A DNA stretch of 64,000 nucleotides from Tyto alba (GCF_018691265.1 NW_024881282.1:24758899-24822898); one strand, 5' to 3'. Numbered from the stretch's first letter, positions 1 through 13,766 are shown. The notes: a model not told the origin generated them from the sequence alone. Program-made: numbers and translations.

Positions 1-182
1 TTTCTCTTTCTTACAAGCCTCCTTCATATATTGAAAGGCTGCAGTAAGGTTCTGCCAGTTCCTTCCCTACTCTAGGCTGAACAACCCCAACTCTTTCAGG
101 TTTTCTTCATAGGAGAGGTGTTCCATCCCTCTGACCATTTCCGTGTTCTACTTCTGGACCTGCTCTAGCAAGTCCATGTCTG
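1..182 (-). mobile_element. CR1 LINE fragment, cut by the window edge
   Basis: The stretch reads as the reverse complement of the part of avian CR1 lying several hundred bases before its 3' end. It contains the familiar CR1 words for 'ggctgaacaaccccaactct', 'cataggagaggtgttccatc' and 'ctggacctgctc...aagtccatgtc'. The element is therefore on the minus strand and continues past the left edge. Similarity fades after about base 182. It is non-coding and diverged. The call rests on recognition of the consensus words rather than an alignment. Confidence 0.65.
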
Positions 183-1894
183 GTGTTATTACATGCTACT
201 CACTTCAGAGGCTGCTCTGACTCTTCCTTCTCTCTATCCTCCTTTGAAAACAACTGTCTTCAGATCTACTACGATCTCCCCCAAGCCTCCTCCTGTCCAA
301 AATACAGAGCTCAGCACATCCAGCTTAGTCCTGCTCTCACAGCTTTGCAGCCACAGGCTTCCAGAGCCACTGGGCTGCCAAGACTCACAACCCCCACTGG
401 CATCAACTGTCATGATGCACATCCTCCAGGTCTTCTGACGTGGTGGTAGCTGTACAGCTGTTTGGTCCCATGCCTCCTTTCCTCCTAGGAATTAAGGGAC
501 TGAATCTGTCCTGCCACTGCTGAAATGGTGGAATACAAGAGGGCCAATGGCTCGGTATTACCCCTATAACGATGATCTCCAACCTGTTCTCTTAAATGTT
601 AGAGAAAAGGTCAGCAGCAATTGCTACACACACTGAGACATGGGAGTGACATTTGGTCTGTTTGTGCATGAACATAATTGAAGTCAGGACATGAACCATA
701 TAGTTGATAGGGCCAAAGAGATAGTCCTAGTAATTTTATCTAAGTAACAGGAACCACGGGACTTCTGAGCTACAGCTCAACTTGTAGAAAACCAAACTAG
801 TCTAGATTTCACAATTGCCACTGATGGAGAACCTAGCACAAACAGGTTTTCAATGGATAAAAATTTCATTATTTATTAGGTGAAGTTGTCTAGATTCAGC
901 TTCCAGCACCAATCAACATTTTCTTTGCAAGATTTCCTCTGCTGCATTGCTGTTGTCTGTGCAGATACTCAGACTGTGATCCAACCACATTATAGCCACT
1001 CTTTTCTTTCAGCTATGTAGTTTGAGATGCTTGAGTTTTTCACTCAATTTTCTTGTCTGCTCATCCATTTTAATTTTCTCAAACTTTTTGCAGTTATTCA
1101 GCTTCCTTCTTGGACTGCACACACCAGGAACAGTTGTGGCAATGCCAAATACAGCAGAGAGCTCCCTCCAGCTGGAAAGTTTCCTGGACACTGTGTTAGA
1201 GCTCAGCCCACTGACTTTTACTTCCTTAGGTGTTCTCACGCCTCATGACGCTGTAACATGACCTGTGATTATCACCTGCAGCAGCTATCACTTGTTAGCT
1301 GGGCTCAGTTATTGAGGTTGTTAATTTTTTCTCTGAAGTACACCCCACCAGCTCAGCCTGCTGGTAAATGTCAAATCCCCAGAAGCTTATGAACAGTGTT
1401 TCCCCAAATTTATCTACAGTAAACAAGGTGGAATGACTGCTTACATTTGAATTAGGGTAGTAGATAGTCAGCATATAGCCTTTGCACAGGATTCTTAAAA
1501 AAATTACTCTTAGATGTTGGGGGCAATATACTGATTGAAACAAAGATTTCCCCTGTTTACCTTCATTTGCCTTTCTCAGCCTGGCAATCTGCTGACTGTT
1601 CAAAACTGGAAGAAAAAGAGAAACTAAGTCACATTTGGATGTAGTACAACAACCCTTATATCTAGAGGAGAAGCAGTGACTATTAGATATTTTGTGCCCA
1701 GTGAATATTTGACTCAGCCTTACATTCCTTCAAGCAAAGAAGGGAAATATGGTCTAGATGAAAATTCTGTGAAGTGAGTGCAAAAGCGTTTAGAAAATTT
1801 TATTCACAAAGTCATTACCAGTTGTTCTCTGCCAAAGGAGAAGGAGGTATTGACTACTGTTCTGCAGAAGGTCTGCCCAGCAGCTGATGTTCTA
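183..1894. other. Intergenic, no recognised gene
   Basis: AT-rich non-coding sequence upstream of KL. Two minus-strand open frames (1295-1603, 102 codons; 1009-1239, 76 codons) lie close together but in different frames, and I recognise no domain in either. No RNA gene or clear repeat was seen. Confidence 0.4.
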
Positions 1895-2640
1895 ATCAAT
1901 GGGATAATTGAGCAGAGACCACATTGTTCATTTTGCAGATGATATCAAGCTTGGAGGGACTGCAAAGCTACCAGTGAACTGGCTCAGGCTTCAGAGTGAT
2001 CCTGACAAATGTGTGAAAATGATCTGACCTTTCCCATCTTCGCCAATTCAGTTAAACAGAGGCAGACTGGGAACAAATGCAGGAGGGGACATGACTGATT
2101 TGGCAGCAGGTCTGCAGAAAGCGATCTGAGAATCACAGAGGATGAGAAGAAGAACATGAATCAGCATTGTGCAAAAAAGGCAAACATCATATGGAGACGT
2201 ATAAATAGGAGTCTTAAATATAGGCCAGTTAAAATAGTCCCCCTGCTCCACTTGGCACTTTAGAGGACTTAGCTGGCTTAAAGCAGTTCCTGACTTTGTA
2301 ATTAAACAAAAGATACAAGGATTTTTTTTTTTTTTTTTTAATCAAAAGAGAAGAAAACTGAAAGGATAATACAGAATTAATGGCATTAAGCAGAATCAAA
2401 GTAGTTCAATGTATCAGCTCTTAATGCATGTCTTAATGATGAGGATAGTGAACACTGGTATATAGCGTTGGCCAGGTGGTTGTGGAGTCTCTATTATTGG
2501 ATGTTTTTATAAACAGGTTAGACAAACTGATGTTAGGGTTTTAGCTTGTAGAAAAAGTGATCCTAACTTTTGGCAAGAGGATGGACTTCAAGGAGTTCAC
2601 ATGCCTTCAAGAGCCCTTTCAGCTCTACCTCAAGCTTTCT
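1895..2640 (+). mobile_element. Old CR1-type LINE remnant (end of reverse transcriptase and 3' part)
   Basis: Bases 1932-1958 read FADDIKLGG, the CR1 reverse-transcriptase active-site box. Downstream, 'gcagcaggtctgcagaaagcgatctgagaatcacag'-like sequence (about 2101-2140), followed by 'aacatgaatcagcattgtgc' and 'gcaaaaaaggcaaac' (about 2155-2185), follows the order of the CR1 ORF2 tail. The block at about 2450-2630 (words such as 'tttataaacaggttagacaaa') resembles the 3' end. The frame is broken by stops and indels and an 18-T run sits at 2322-2339, so it is an inactive, old copy. The right boundary is approximate. Confidence 0.55.
2322..2339. repeat. Poly-T run (18)
   Basis: Uninterrupted run of 18 T inside the old CR1 remnant, on the strand where a sense LINE would carry no poly-T. 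It is likely a separate slippage-grown tract. Confidence 0.9.
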
Positions 2641-5600
2641 CTGATTTGGCACAGGATGAATGACATGCTGCTGAGAACTGAGACATGTGGCTGGGAAGCA
2701 AAACCAGAGACATGTGTTGTTGAAGGAAGAACAGGAACAGTGTCAGCAGCTCTGCACTGGCCAGAAGGTGACATGGAGATTTGGAGAAATATGAAAATGA
2801 TTGCACATCCATACCACATGTGGTCCCATTTTCTTATAAATAAGAAAAATGATAATATGTCAGCTTGAAAATAAACTGCATTACATATATCGTGTTTGCT
2901 ACTTCATCAGTAGTGCTCTAAAAGATGGACACTTGCTAATACTGAGACATTTTCTTCTGGAACTTGACCTTAAATAGCTTCAGGAAAACTCATACAAATA
3001 CAGATTGCCAAGATAAAAATTTAGCAACTCTCCAAATGCCACTTCCATCTCATAGTATGAAAAACCCAGTCTAACTCATCCAAACCCTCAATGTTTTCAT
3101 ATGCAGATTCATTTTTGTGCAAGGCCAGCAAGAAAATCACAAGCTCTCTTTATCCAGCCTGAGCGAAAGAAAAATGAATTTGACAGCTGGCCTTAAACAC
3201 TTTCTCCTTGATGATTCAAAGAAAATGGAATCCATCTAAAGCTGTTGATTAATTCTTCAAATACAGATGGAGAGCAATACCTTGAAAATCTAGCCCTTAG
3301 AAATATAATAAACAAATTCTCGGGATGGGGGGAAGGGCTTTCTTTTACAAGGTTTTCAAACAGCTCTTATCAAGGGATATAATACATGTTTTGTATTACA
3401 GGATGACTTTATAGTCCATGAAATGTAAGAGAAAAGCTTTACAGATTCTCATAAAGGTGGTATGTACTACACAGACAGAGTCTAGACTTTGAGAAGTTAC
3501 CATGGATCCAAGCTGAACAATCTCTTCCCTTTCATACAGTCCAAATAATTATTGAGGCAAGAGGTTAGTCAACAGTGCAGATGAAATATCTCCTAAAATA
3601 TATTTTAGTAGAATTTTGAAAGAATAGCACTAGCCATGGATTACAAGACACATTTATAGAAAGCATCAGAATATTTCATCAAATAATTCAAATGTTTTTT
3701 AGTGTATTTGGGGCTATATACTCATTATGGTATCTCTTTAGGGCTAGTTCCAGCACACAAGTATTTTTTATTGTTACCAATAGTATGGGTTGTAGAGTTA
3801 ACCAAACTAAAAATTTAAGAATTCCTCTAAATTCTTACAACTGTATCAGAGTTTTCCATGTAGTTATGTGGAAGCAAAACGAAGCTCTTTATCATGACTG
3901 AACTAAAATCTGCCTCTACTTTAGAAATATTACAATAGATTTGGTGAAATGCAATACGTGTATAGACTTGGTGAAATGTATTATGTGTTTCTGTGTTTAT
4001 ATATAACTTTAAGAGAGAGGACAGTAATAAGAATTTTATTGAACATCCATATGTACACATATAGTGTGTTATAAAATATTGGATTAAATCTAATTAAAGA
4101 ACACTACAATTAACAACACTCTCACTTCTTTTGAAACTGGCACATTTTCATTAAAATGAATGCAGTAGAAGTGTACAATATGCAGGAACTAATTTATCTT
4201 CTCTTTTTTATTTCTTGCAAAATCATTGGAGGCTTTTAAAAGTAATTTCCTCCACAGAAAATAGGAAATAAAATACAGTAACTTTTATTGCATCTGGAGA
4301 ATAGAGTTTCCCCGACTGTGCCATTCAGTAGTAGTTATATGACTCTTCTAGAGATGGTGACATAAAAAAAAAAACCCACAATTTTTGAAGGATGGAAAGA
4401 GAAATTTCAAGAATGTATTTCTCAGGATGTCCACATGGAAGATTTCAGTACAACAAAACCAATCTTTTTTTTGATCCATCATATCTAATATCAGGCAAGT
4501 AAAACATATTAGCAAAGGAAAGATGCAAGTCAAATATATTCTTACAAGGCAAGGCACACTGTGCATGCAAATAAGATCATATATAAGCCCAGCTCTTCCC
4601 ATTCGATGAAATACTGCTTTGGAGCTCTTTCAGAATATAAAGTACAGAGAAGCATATATAGCATTCAGATGCCCTCTAAGCAGAGGAAATCTTATTTTCC
4701 TTTGAAAACAGGGACGTTCATCCGCAGTGATTAATCCCCAGATAGAGATGAAATTGATATCCACATTCCACAGATTAAAACGGTTCATATGTGCTTACAC
4801 TGTTGTTGCAGTCATTGTTCAATAGAGGACCAACGGTGTCTCAGAGGAAGCTGCTGTCAGAGACGTCGCTCTGGGAGATGCATCCCCTCCTCAGGGCTTC
4901 TCTGGGCTGGAGAAGAAGAGGCTCACATGCCGCTACACTGAGCAGGACACTGTGGGCCACCTGTACAGGACCATTGCGTGAGCTGAGCTCGAGGTTTGGT
5001 TCCAGTTCATCCCATCTAGCAAATGAGACTGGAGACGAAATCCCAGTTTGAACTGGCTGTCACCTAAAAGTCTGTCTACACCCTACAAACATAAGGCAAA
5101 GCACAAGCGGTTTTGAAAAACAGCACCAGTTTCCCATGCTCCAGTAGCCTGAGTAGCTAAAAAACAACTGGCTTCACCTGATATGATCTTCTACCACTCT
5201 TACTGTAATTAGTTGTCAGGTTTACATTAGTGATGAAGACCCTGGGGTGAAGTACATTCCTGGACCAAGGTTCAGGACAAGCTCTGCATATCATTTAACT
5301 CCTTCCTTTAAATAGTATACAAGTGAGAGTTCAAGAATCCATAATCTATGTTTTACCTAGATGGAGGGGTGTGTTTATTCAGTCAGATTTCAGAATTCAT
5401 AAAGAAAGTGTACCGGTTAAAAAATAGTCAAAAGACTGATATCTGGTTGATGAAAGGGGGATGGTGAAGAACAGAAAAATGTTATTCTTTAGAAGCCTAA
5501 GAGGCTTAGTATAAAGAATAAAAATATATTTATAAGAGGCTAGGTAATGGTTAATGAATGCTATAATCATGTTACATGGCTACAAAAAATCAGTATATTG

Positions 5601-8390
5601 TATTTTGGAAGACAGCAAACAATGTTTTCAAAGGAACATGTAAGGCCTCATGGTAAGCAATTGACTCTAAAATAATAATTTTAAACTACTTAAAGTCATT
5701 TGTAATTGGATTTTTAATATAAAATACAACAACAACAACAAAATATTAGCAGCATTATCTATGACTATATCTGCTATAGACAACATAGTCTGTCTGAGAA
5801 CAACTTTCATGTATATGAAAATGAAAGCTGGGTAGGAAATATTTGAAAAGTGTTCTTGCTTTGCTTCAAGATGAACCCTGAACCTTCTACCTTACTCAGA
5901 CAGAAACCAAGCAGACAAAAGAATTTTAAGTATTTCAGTAGGGAAGGCCTTTCAGGTAGCATCAGTAGAAGACATTAATGTGAAGGCCAGGTGTTCCCAC
6001 AATACAAGGTACAAAAATCACATCTGTCATGACAGTTTGTAATGGAGACCAAAGCTTAAACTTGGCAAATGTTCATTTATGGCAGCATAACTACAAAAGG
6101 AATTTTTGCAGCATTGAAGGAAAGCATGGTTGACCCTTCTCCACAAGGTATGAGGCTTCATTTCTTTGTAATAAAGTTTCTGTGGCAAATTTCATATTTG
6201 ATTTCTGACTGACTGTATATATTTTTCAAAGGGGTGGTTACACTGCAAATGGACATATGATAATTCAAAGAGTGTGACTTACAGCTTGTTATACCCCTTG
6301 TGTAAGGCACACTGATACTTAGATTATGGTATCTACTCTTGTGCCTGGTCATATGAGATAATGCAGTTGTTAAGCAAGTCACATTTATTATCTTGCCACA
6401 GCATGTTCTTTTATTGCAATGGCATGCTTACTTAGCAATTTTGAATACCTGGGGAAAATCTGAAATGGCTGCACTCCTGTCAAGAGATAAAATATGTGGA
6501 GGAAAAAGCCTTATATTCTTGCACTTTACACAGCATTTCCTTGGAACGCGCCTGTGCTTTCATGGTCAGTCACTCCCTTGGAAAGATGAAATACTTTTTC
6601 CTTCTTGAGTCCCTTTTCCATTTGTAGCTCTTTAGATCTTTGGAATACCTTGTTCTGAGGGTGTCTCCTGCCAAGTGTTTTTTCCATCCATCCTGTGTCT
6701 GCTTGCAGTCACAAGATGCTATCAGCGATCAAATGGGACGAGGCAGATCAGTGTTTGAATCTGCTCTGCTGTATTCTGACCAGAGACATGAGCTTTGATT
6801 TCTTTCCTTGTATGTTAGTAGTCTTGTCAAATTGCGTCTCTCTGGCAAAGGCACTGCATGTGCAAGTTACGACCACTGAGCTGCAGAGCAAGCCTCATTT
6901 TCTCTTTCTCTTGTTTATAGATGAAAAACAACTCAACCCAGCACATTTGGGTGAAAGGATTACTTTTCTTGCAGGTAGAAAACAGTTCTTCAAGTCTTCA
7001 GGCAGAGTTATGCACATCCAGATATCTCAGTCTTCATTTCCCACAGCCAGATACGTGAGCCAACCCAGAAGGCTGTTATGAATCTAGCTCTTTGATTTTT
7101 TGATATGAAAATTCCATCTGTATCAAAGCCGGTATGTAAATTTCCATAAAAAGCTGTGGTTTTGATAAAACTGCATTTTCTGACCCAAAATACTTTCTGT
7201 TGGAAAATTCCCAACCTATCCTATAAAATACCATTTGGATGACACCCTCACTAAGATAAAATCACCCTAATAATAGCTTGGAGTTTAATATATATTTACC
7301 AGCAAGAAAAGCTAATCTGAAAAATTTTCAGCAGTCATTTAAAGTTGTGCCTCATCCATTTGGACTTGTTTTTAAACTTCTGAACTTGGATATTAAATGA
7401 GATCCTTTCTGTAGCATCATTAAGGTCTTGAGCTCTGGAGACAAACGTCTCTTGGAAGCTTGTGATAACTGCCACAACGCGTATTATTGTAGTGCCTTTA
7501 ATCCTTTTCCAGAGCTTCACATCCACATTGATAATGACTTCACTTTCCCTTCCTCCCCTAGAGTGCCAAGAAAAAGCTTCATTCTAGGTAAAAGTCAAGA
7601 TGGCTATAGACTGGGGATTGTAAAGAAGGAATTAAATAGTATTAGTAAGTATGGCAGACAGTATGCTAGCAACTGAAGTATTGTCAAGTTTTGGGGGCTT
7701 AAAACAAAATTCGCTCTTGTGTGAGAGAATCTGTAGGCAAACTTTGCAAATCTAAGCATGTGAGAAAAAAAAACACTGCTCTTGTATAATGGTAATCTCA
7801 AGTTGTCATCATTTAGCACCAGTTTTATCACCAGTGCTTAGAAATACGTCATGCATGTGTGTACACACTGAATTCCTTCCCTATCTTGTTGATGGTCAGG
7901 TAACTTTCTCAGAAGTGAGAGAATTAGTAATGTTTGTAAACTTGTCTGAGACATGGTAACTACACTGTTTCTTTAGACCATGTATATAATATATGTTGAC
8001 TACCATTTTTTTTTTCCTTCTCTTAACATATATGAATCATAGATTTTATTTACACTCCTGAACCCACTAGCAAACATTTTTACTGCATCACTGATGTGCA
8101 GTTGCCCAGCTGGCCTGACAAGAACTTTTTTTCCACCTTCCTTCCCTGGCAGTTCCAGGGATCATGAATCTCCCAGGCCTCACGTGGACCAGTCCTACCC
8201 CTCCTGTCAACAAGCACTCGGGATTTTCATGCTTAGTGTTTCTGATGCGGAGAAACAGGGAGTTTGGAAGTTCAGTCACTGTGTGCAGGTCAGCATCACA
8301 CAAAGTGTCTTGGAGGGGAGCAGAGCTCACATCGCAGAAGTAACCATGGTAGGTCTGTGTGTGTGGTGTTACCCCTTAGGAAGCAACATG
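2641..8390. other. Intergenic, no recognised gene
   Basis: AT-rich sequence without a convincing coding frame. Open frames such as 4791-5051 (+, 86 codons) and 6695-7081 (+, 128 codons) have no recognisable domain and look like chance. A short (CAA)n microsatellite lies at 5726-5742. No tRNA, rRNA or obvious transposon was seen. Confidence 0.4.
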
Positions 8391-8660
8391 ATCATAGAAT
8401 CATAGAATCATTTAGGTTGGAAAAGATCCTTAAGATCATTGAGTCCTGTCATTAACCCAACACAGCCAAGTCCACCACTAAACCATGTTCCTAAGCCCCA
8501 CACCTACACATCTTTTAAATATCTCCAGGGATGGCAACTCAACCATTTCCCTAAGCATCCCATTCCAATGCTTGATAACCATTTTGGTGAAGAAATTTTT
8601 CCTAATACCCAATCTAAACATCTCCGGTGTAACTTGAGGCCATTTTGCCTGGTAATACAA
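8391..8660 (-). mobile_element. CR1 LINE 3' end (avian tail octamers)
   Basis: Begins with 'atcatagaatcatagaatca' followed by 'ggttggaaaagatcc', the reverse complement of the avian CR1 tail, so the element is inserted on the minus strand. It then continues through 'ccaagtccaccactaaacca', 'catcttttaaatatctccag', 'tggtgaagaaatttttccta' and 'aacttgaggccatt', all standard CR1 3'-end words in order. The 5' part is missing, as is usual for truncated CR1 insertions. It is fairly well conserved and so relatively young. Confidence 0.9.
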
Positions 8661-11600
8661 AGTGCAACAGTAGCTTAAAAGCTGGGGAAAAAAAAAAGTT
8701 TGTAAGGATTTACATAGACATTTATACCCATTTTCAGAAATCTGCCCAGCGTTCTGAGCACGGGCAGATGTGTTCTTTGAATAGGAGTTGGTGGAGTAAC
8801 ACCTTATCAAACACCAGTTGGGAAGGCTAGGTGAGTTACAGAGATGTTTTACTGGTTATTGCTGCATGTTTAGAAATAAAAAAAAAAAAAAAAGTCCTGG
8901 TACCAAACAGAGAGGTCTAATTGCACTTTTAGCCATTTCAATGCTGCTGAAGAAAAGAGCAGAGAATAAAGGAGACTGATTCCTGTGCCTGGGGGTAAGT
9001 AGCACCATTTGGCTCAGGTCCACAGTGGTTATGGCTGCACCCCTTTGTAGCAGATTTGTCTTGCAGAGAGGTAGGTGTCCACAAGCAGAGCCAGGGACTG
9101 ACAATTAAACAGTGGGGTGATTAGGGTATGAGTGTGCAGACACATCACAGCTCTCTTATTTATCAGTACAGTGGGACCTGTAGGTTAATTTAGGACAGAG
9201 TAGCTCTGGCAGGACCATCCTTGTTTCATCCCCTGTAAGACCGCTGGATTAATTTACTCAAACAGTGGTCCTGTGGGTGACTAAAAGTATTTCCCATTTC
9301 CAAACAGGAACAGAAACTAAAATCCTTTGCAAGAAATGGTAATTTTTTAATATTTTGGTAGCAGAAAACGTAATTCATTCTCTTTCACCGAGTTTGTAGA
9401 TCACATTTATTTTAATTTTTATTTTTCTTCTGCATAAGTTTGTCTTCTGCTTTTGGTTCCCTCCCTGTCCAACCTCTTTGTGTGCATCTGGGGAGGGGTT
9501 ACTGGAAAAAGAGGGTACATGTGAGAAAGGAGAGAATTGGTGGGATATTAGTCACTTAATTTTTCTTGCTTATGATTGAAAGTAGCAGGTTGCGCTGCTG
9601 AAGCAGAAGAGCTGGGTGTTGAGGGGAAGGTTTTGCTGTGGATGTACAGTGGAACAGCTTCTCCCTTGCCTTCTCCCTGTCCAGGGTTAGCCCCAGAGTG
9701 TGGGTCTAGGAATTTTCTCCACAGGTCCTTATGTGTGGCATCCCTGGTCCCTGGACTAGCTCCAGTGCTGAGAGTGCTGGGGTCAAGCAGCTGTCCTGGG
9801 AGCAGGTGGTAGGTGAGGAGGGGAGGGGAAGCCTTTCATTTAAGGGGTAACAACAACAGTTGCCATCTACCAAAAATGATGGATGGACTGTTACTGCAGA
9901 TCAGCTGGCACTTGCTACCATCCAGAGACCTTCTCATGGATCCAAGCCCCCCGTTAAAGAAGCATAAAACATTGCTTTTGGTGAAGATGAGTCCCATTTT
10001 GGAAGAGGCATAAACTAAGCCACAATTCATGCAGTTTTATACCTGCACCCACAGTAGAACTTTGACCAATATTACTATTCCATTGTATGTTAAAGACACT
10101 TTACTAAAAGACCTGACTCTTTTTACGCAGCTTTATTGTATCATGGTGTAGGTGGAGCTGACAAAAGACACTCCTTCCAGGTTACATAGGTTTCACAGTA
10201 AAGAGCCTTCCTACCTTTTATTTAAGGAATGGCCACCTGGACACAGGTATTTAGCTGACATTTGCTGTTTAGCAAGGCTACTCTGCAGCACCATTCAATA
10301 CTGCTCATATACAGGTCTGACAAAACACTGGGCAAAGTAAGACTGGGCAGTGAATTGAGAACAAAAATGGAAATCCTTAACATAAGCTAAAGCAATAATG
10401 TAAAAGCATGTGCAAGATGCAACTTGTGGAATATGATGTCCTTTCCTAAAACGGGCAGAAGAAGTGATTGTGCTAAACATGGGATGGCCTGGGACTTAGG
10501 TGAGGAAGGGGAGCAGGGCAGGGTGGAGCTGAGCAATGATATGCATGAAGTGAGATACCTGACCTGTTTTGATTGCTGTGAAAGAGGAGTTAGAAATCAA
10601 AACATTTTGTTAGCCCCAGGGAGGCTACAGAGGGTCGTGTCAACACCTTGTTACAGGCAAACATGAAACACCTTGCCAGTTGGGTCATGAGTGTGTAAGG
10701 GGCATGGGTTGAAGACAGTAAACCAGGCAGAGCCTTTGCCACCGAGCCAAGCCTGTCAGCATTTTGAAGAGACAAGAGCAGTGCTGCAATCTCTGGAGAC
10801 TGGATCCACCGACCCTGAGGTCTTACAGGGCTGTCTGCACCCCGACAGCTGTGAGACGGGGCTGGAGGATGCCCTTGGCCTTGGGAAGCATGCTTTCCCC
10901 ATGGCGTGAAATCTTGCTGAGCTTTTTCAGAGATACCTGCCACACTTTGAAAAATCCCCATTTTCCTGCTTTCCTTTGTGATCCTCTGGAAACTGCTTCT
11001 GGCCTGCTGAAATAATAATAGCAAACATGTTAAGGCGAGTCTTGCACATTGCAGGCGTTGATACTCTGCCCTTGCAGCTCATCCACTGTGAGGGAACAGA
11101 CAGAAAAGCCACTGCATACAGAAAGGACACTCTCAGGAGGCAATGAGAAAAAGGCATAAAAAATAAGTGGATGTATTTAGTAGATCATCTTTCTGAAAAA
11201 TTTTCAGCTTTCTAAGTTAAAAACTGGTTTGAACTGAAGATAGAAATAATAAAGAGAAATGGACACAGATGCCTTCTTTTCAATGAACATCTGTTTGTCA
11301 GCTGAAAGTTGGGCCTACAGGAATTTAAATGCTAAGTTAATTAAAAAACAAAACAAAACAAAGCAAACTTTTCTTGGTATCTATGACTAAGCTACAGAAT
11401 TCAGGCAGAAAATTGCCATAGCAGACTTTGTGACAATAAATTGCCCAAATGAACACCTGCTCTAACAGCATGACCCAAAATGTGTAGCTCGTTCAATAGC
11501 TACCCCTTGATATCTAACAGAGAAATTGGACCAGTAAATATTGTTTCTCCCACACTTCCCCTTCAAAGAGTCCTTTCCCTCTTTCAGCCAAAAGGAGGAA

Positions 11601-12622
11601 TTGCTTGGTGATGCCTAACTGTAGTACATTTTTTTGATATCTAATAGATTTAAAACTCACTTACTGCTGTCTTCTGTGAAGCATGTTTCAAAATGCCAGG
11701 GGTCTGCTTTTCTCTCTGTGGGTGGGACTGCCTCACTGTGTATATATGAAAGATTTTTTGCTGCAAAGAAAGTTTTTTGCAATTTAAAAAAAATTAGGTT
11801 TAGATGAAGAATGCATGCACCATGCTGGTAAGAGGGCACATTCTTCCAGCAATGAATGCATTTGAACATAGCTACATGGACTCCAAAGCATTTTTCAAGC
11901 TGAATTTTTGCATGGGTTATGTTCAGGGCACATATAAAAGAGCACTGTAAATCAAAGATTTGCACTTGGAAAATGCTTTCTTTAGATGCTTGTACTAAAC
12001 AGTAGATAACCTTTCTACAGGTCTGGCAATTTTAGAGAATTAGTCTGCTTAACTTTCTTACATATAGCTTAAATATACGTATATCAAAACTTAATCGATA
12101 CCCCTTTCTGCCACGATTTGGGCCTTTCCTCACAGCCATTAAGCAGACATACCAAACATTTTTTTTTCTTAGAATACCACAAATATTAATATTTTCTGAA
12201 GTTACCTGCTGGATGAAGAGAACTAAACCACTGATGTGCCAACACGTATTGGGTAGTCACTGTGGCATTTTTGTTACTCCTACATTCAGCTACCTGCATT
12301 ATAATTGCTGCATAGCTCCTCCTTCCTTATTGTATTGCTCATCCTTCTTTGATATGTCACTGTAGGGCTGGAAATCTAATCACTGACCTTGAGAAAATTC
12401 AGAACAGTCTCATAAACATATAGTCTTGCTGAAGTTGGTGGTAGCATGTATAGCTTCCTGATTTGCCTCTGTTGTTTTGGTCTAAAGAAGAGGTTGTAAG
12501 TCTATCACGTAAAGAGGGCAATAAACCTAAGTCATGTAACAGTCTGGCTCCTGCTCAGGAAGAAATATTAAGATCCTGACACTGTTAACAAATATTGCCC
12601 TGTCTCTAATTTCACCCTAAGG
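8661..12622. other. Intergenic, no recognised gene
   Basis: Non-coding sequence with simple tracts: a 17-A run at 8878-8894 and an (AAAAC)n stretch at 11343-11368. Open frames at 9576-9812 (+) and 10590-11024 (-, 144 codons) show no known domain. A somewhat GC-richer patch covers about 10.5-10.9 kb without CpG-island character. Confidence 0.4.
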
Positions 12623-12648
12623 AAGACTTGCTCAAAAGACTTGCTCAA
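12623..12648. repeat. 13-bp tandem duplication at the CR1 5' edge
   Basis: The 13-mer aagacttgctcaa occurs twice back to back (12623-12635 and 12636-12648) immediately before the first recognisable CR1 base. It may be a small duplication made at the 5' junction when the truncated CR1 was inserted. Confidence 0.85.
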
Positions 12649-12649
12649 G

Positions 12650-13053
12650 CTGGTCCGGAGGAGGGCCACAAAAATGACCAAGGGGCTGGAACAGCTCCCC
12701 TATGAGGCCAGGCTGAGAGAGCTGGGGGGGTTCAGCCTGGAGAAGAGAAGGCTCCGGGGAGCCCTTCGAGCGGCCTCCCAGGGCTTAAAGGGGGGACAGG
12801 AAAGGTGGGGAGGGACTCTGGATCAGGGGGTATAGTGGTAGGATGAGGAGTAACAGTTTTAACCTGAAAGAGGGTAGATTTAGATTGGATATAAGGAAGA
12901 AATTCTTTCTTGTGAGGGTGGTGAGGCACTGGCACAGGTTGCCCAGAGAAGTTGTGGATGTCCCCACCCTGGAAGGGTTCAAGGCGGGTTGGAACTAGAT
13001 GATCTTTAGAAGTCTCTTCCAACCCAAACCATTCTGTGATATGATTCTATGAT
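12650..13053 (+). mobile_element. 5'-truncated CR1 LINE, young-looking
   Basis: Runs from 'ggtccggaggagggccacaa' through 'gaggccaggctgagagagct', 'ttcagcctggagaagagaag' and 'ataaggaagaaattctttct' to 'ccaacccaaaccattctgtg' and the tail octamers ending 'gattctatgat'. These are the last roughly 400 bases of avian CR1 in order on the plus strand, including the end of ORF2 and the 3'UTR. An internal gap follows 'ccctcga/gcggcct'-like sequence near 12770. The copy is close to consensus and hence among the youngest repeats here. Confidence 0.92.
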
Positions 13054-13766
13054 TAAACCTCCTGTGATTTCAGATGTGGGTAAAGCAAGGCCTTATATTA
13101 ATTATGGTAGTAGATGTATGACATATAAGAACGTTATTAATGGTGTTAAGATAAAAATTTCTATCAGAGTACTAATTAGCAGAGTAAGATTCTGTTTGAG
13201 ATTCAGGCACCTAAATGTCTTCAACAAGAGCTGGACGATGCAGAACCTACAGAGGTCTGATCATAGCAGACTCTAACTGGAGAGATGAACAGCCACTATG
13301 GTCAGGACTCCCATCCTTACGCATGGCATTGGGTACCATTCTGAATGTATGAGGGTACCCTGTTTGACTTCCAACTGCCCTTACAGGAGGATGTAGATCT
13401 CCCACAGTCAGTTGCCCACAGGAAGGTAGATGGTGACCACCATTGTGCCATGCCATAGAGTCGCCATCTCTTCTATCCAAAGCTGATAGATATAACACAG
13501 AATCTACGGGACACCTGCGTTGTTTTGGAACAATAAGTGGAAAACATAAGGGGTACCTAGCCAAAAGTCATGTAGGCAGCTTAAACGAGCCCTCTGTGCA
13601 ATATTAGCAGCTCCCATACAGATGTGCCAGGCACCACGGGCTGCTGGAGAGAGAACCAGACATACATGTTTGGTCAGGTGAATCTCTACTTGGTGCTTAG
13701 CATAGAGTGAACCGAATCACTCTCTAGGCTGCATGTATTACATTGGTTATATCTCCTTGAACTGTC
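13054..13766. other. Intergenic, possibly an undefined repeat
   Basis: No coding frame was recognised. The sequence at about 13.3-13.75 kb leads into a dispersed repeat that recurs in KL intron 1, so part of this stretch may belong to the same unnamed element. Confidence 0.35.

Noticed and set aside
10590..11024. 144-codon minus-strand open frame
   Set aside because: No known domain, and overlapping plus-strand frames of similar quality. Treated as chance.
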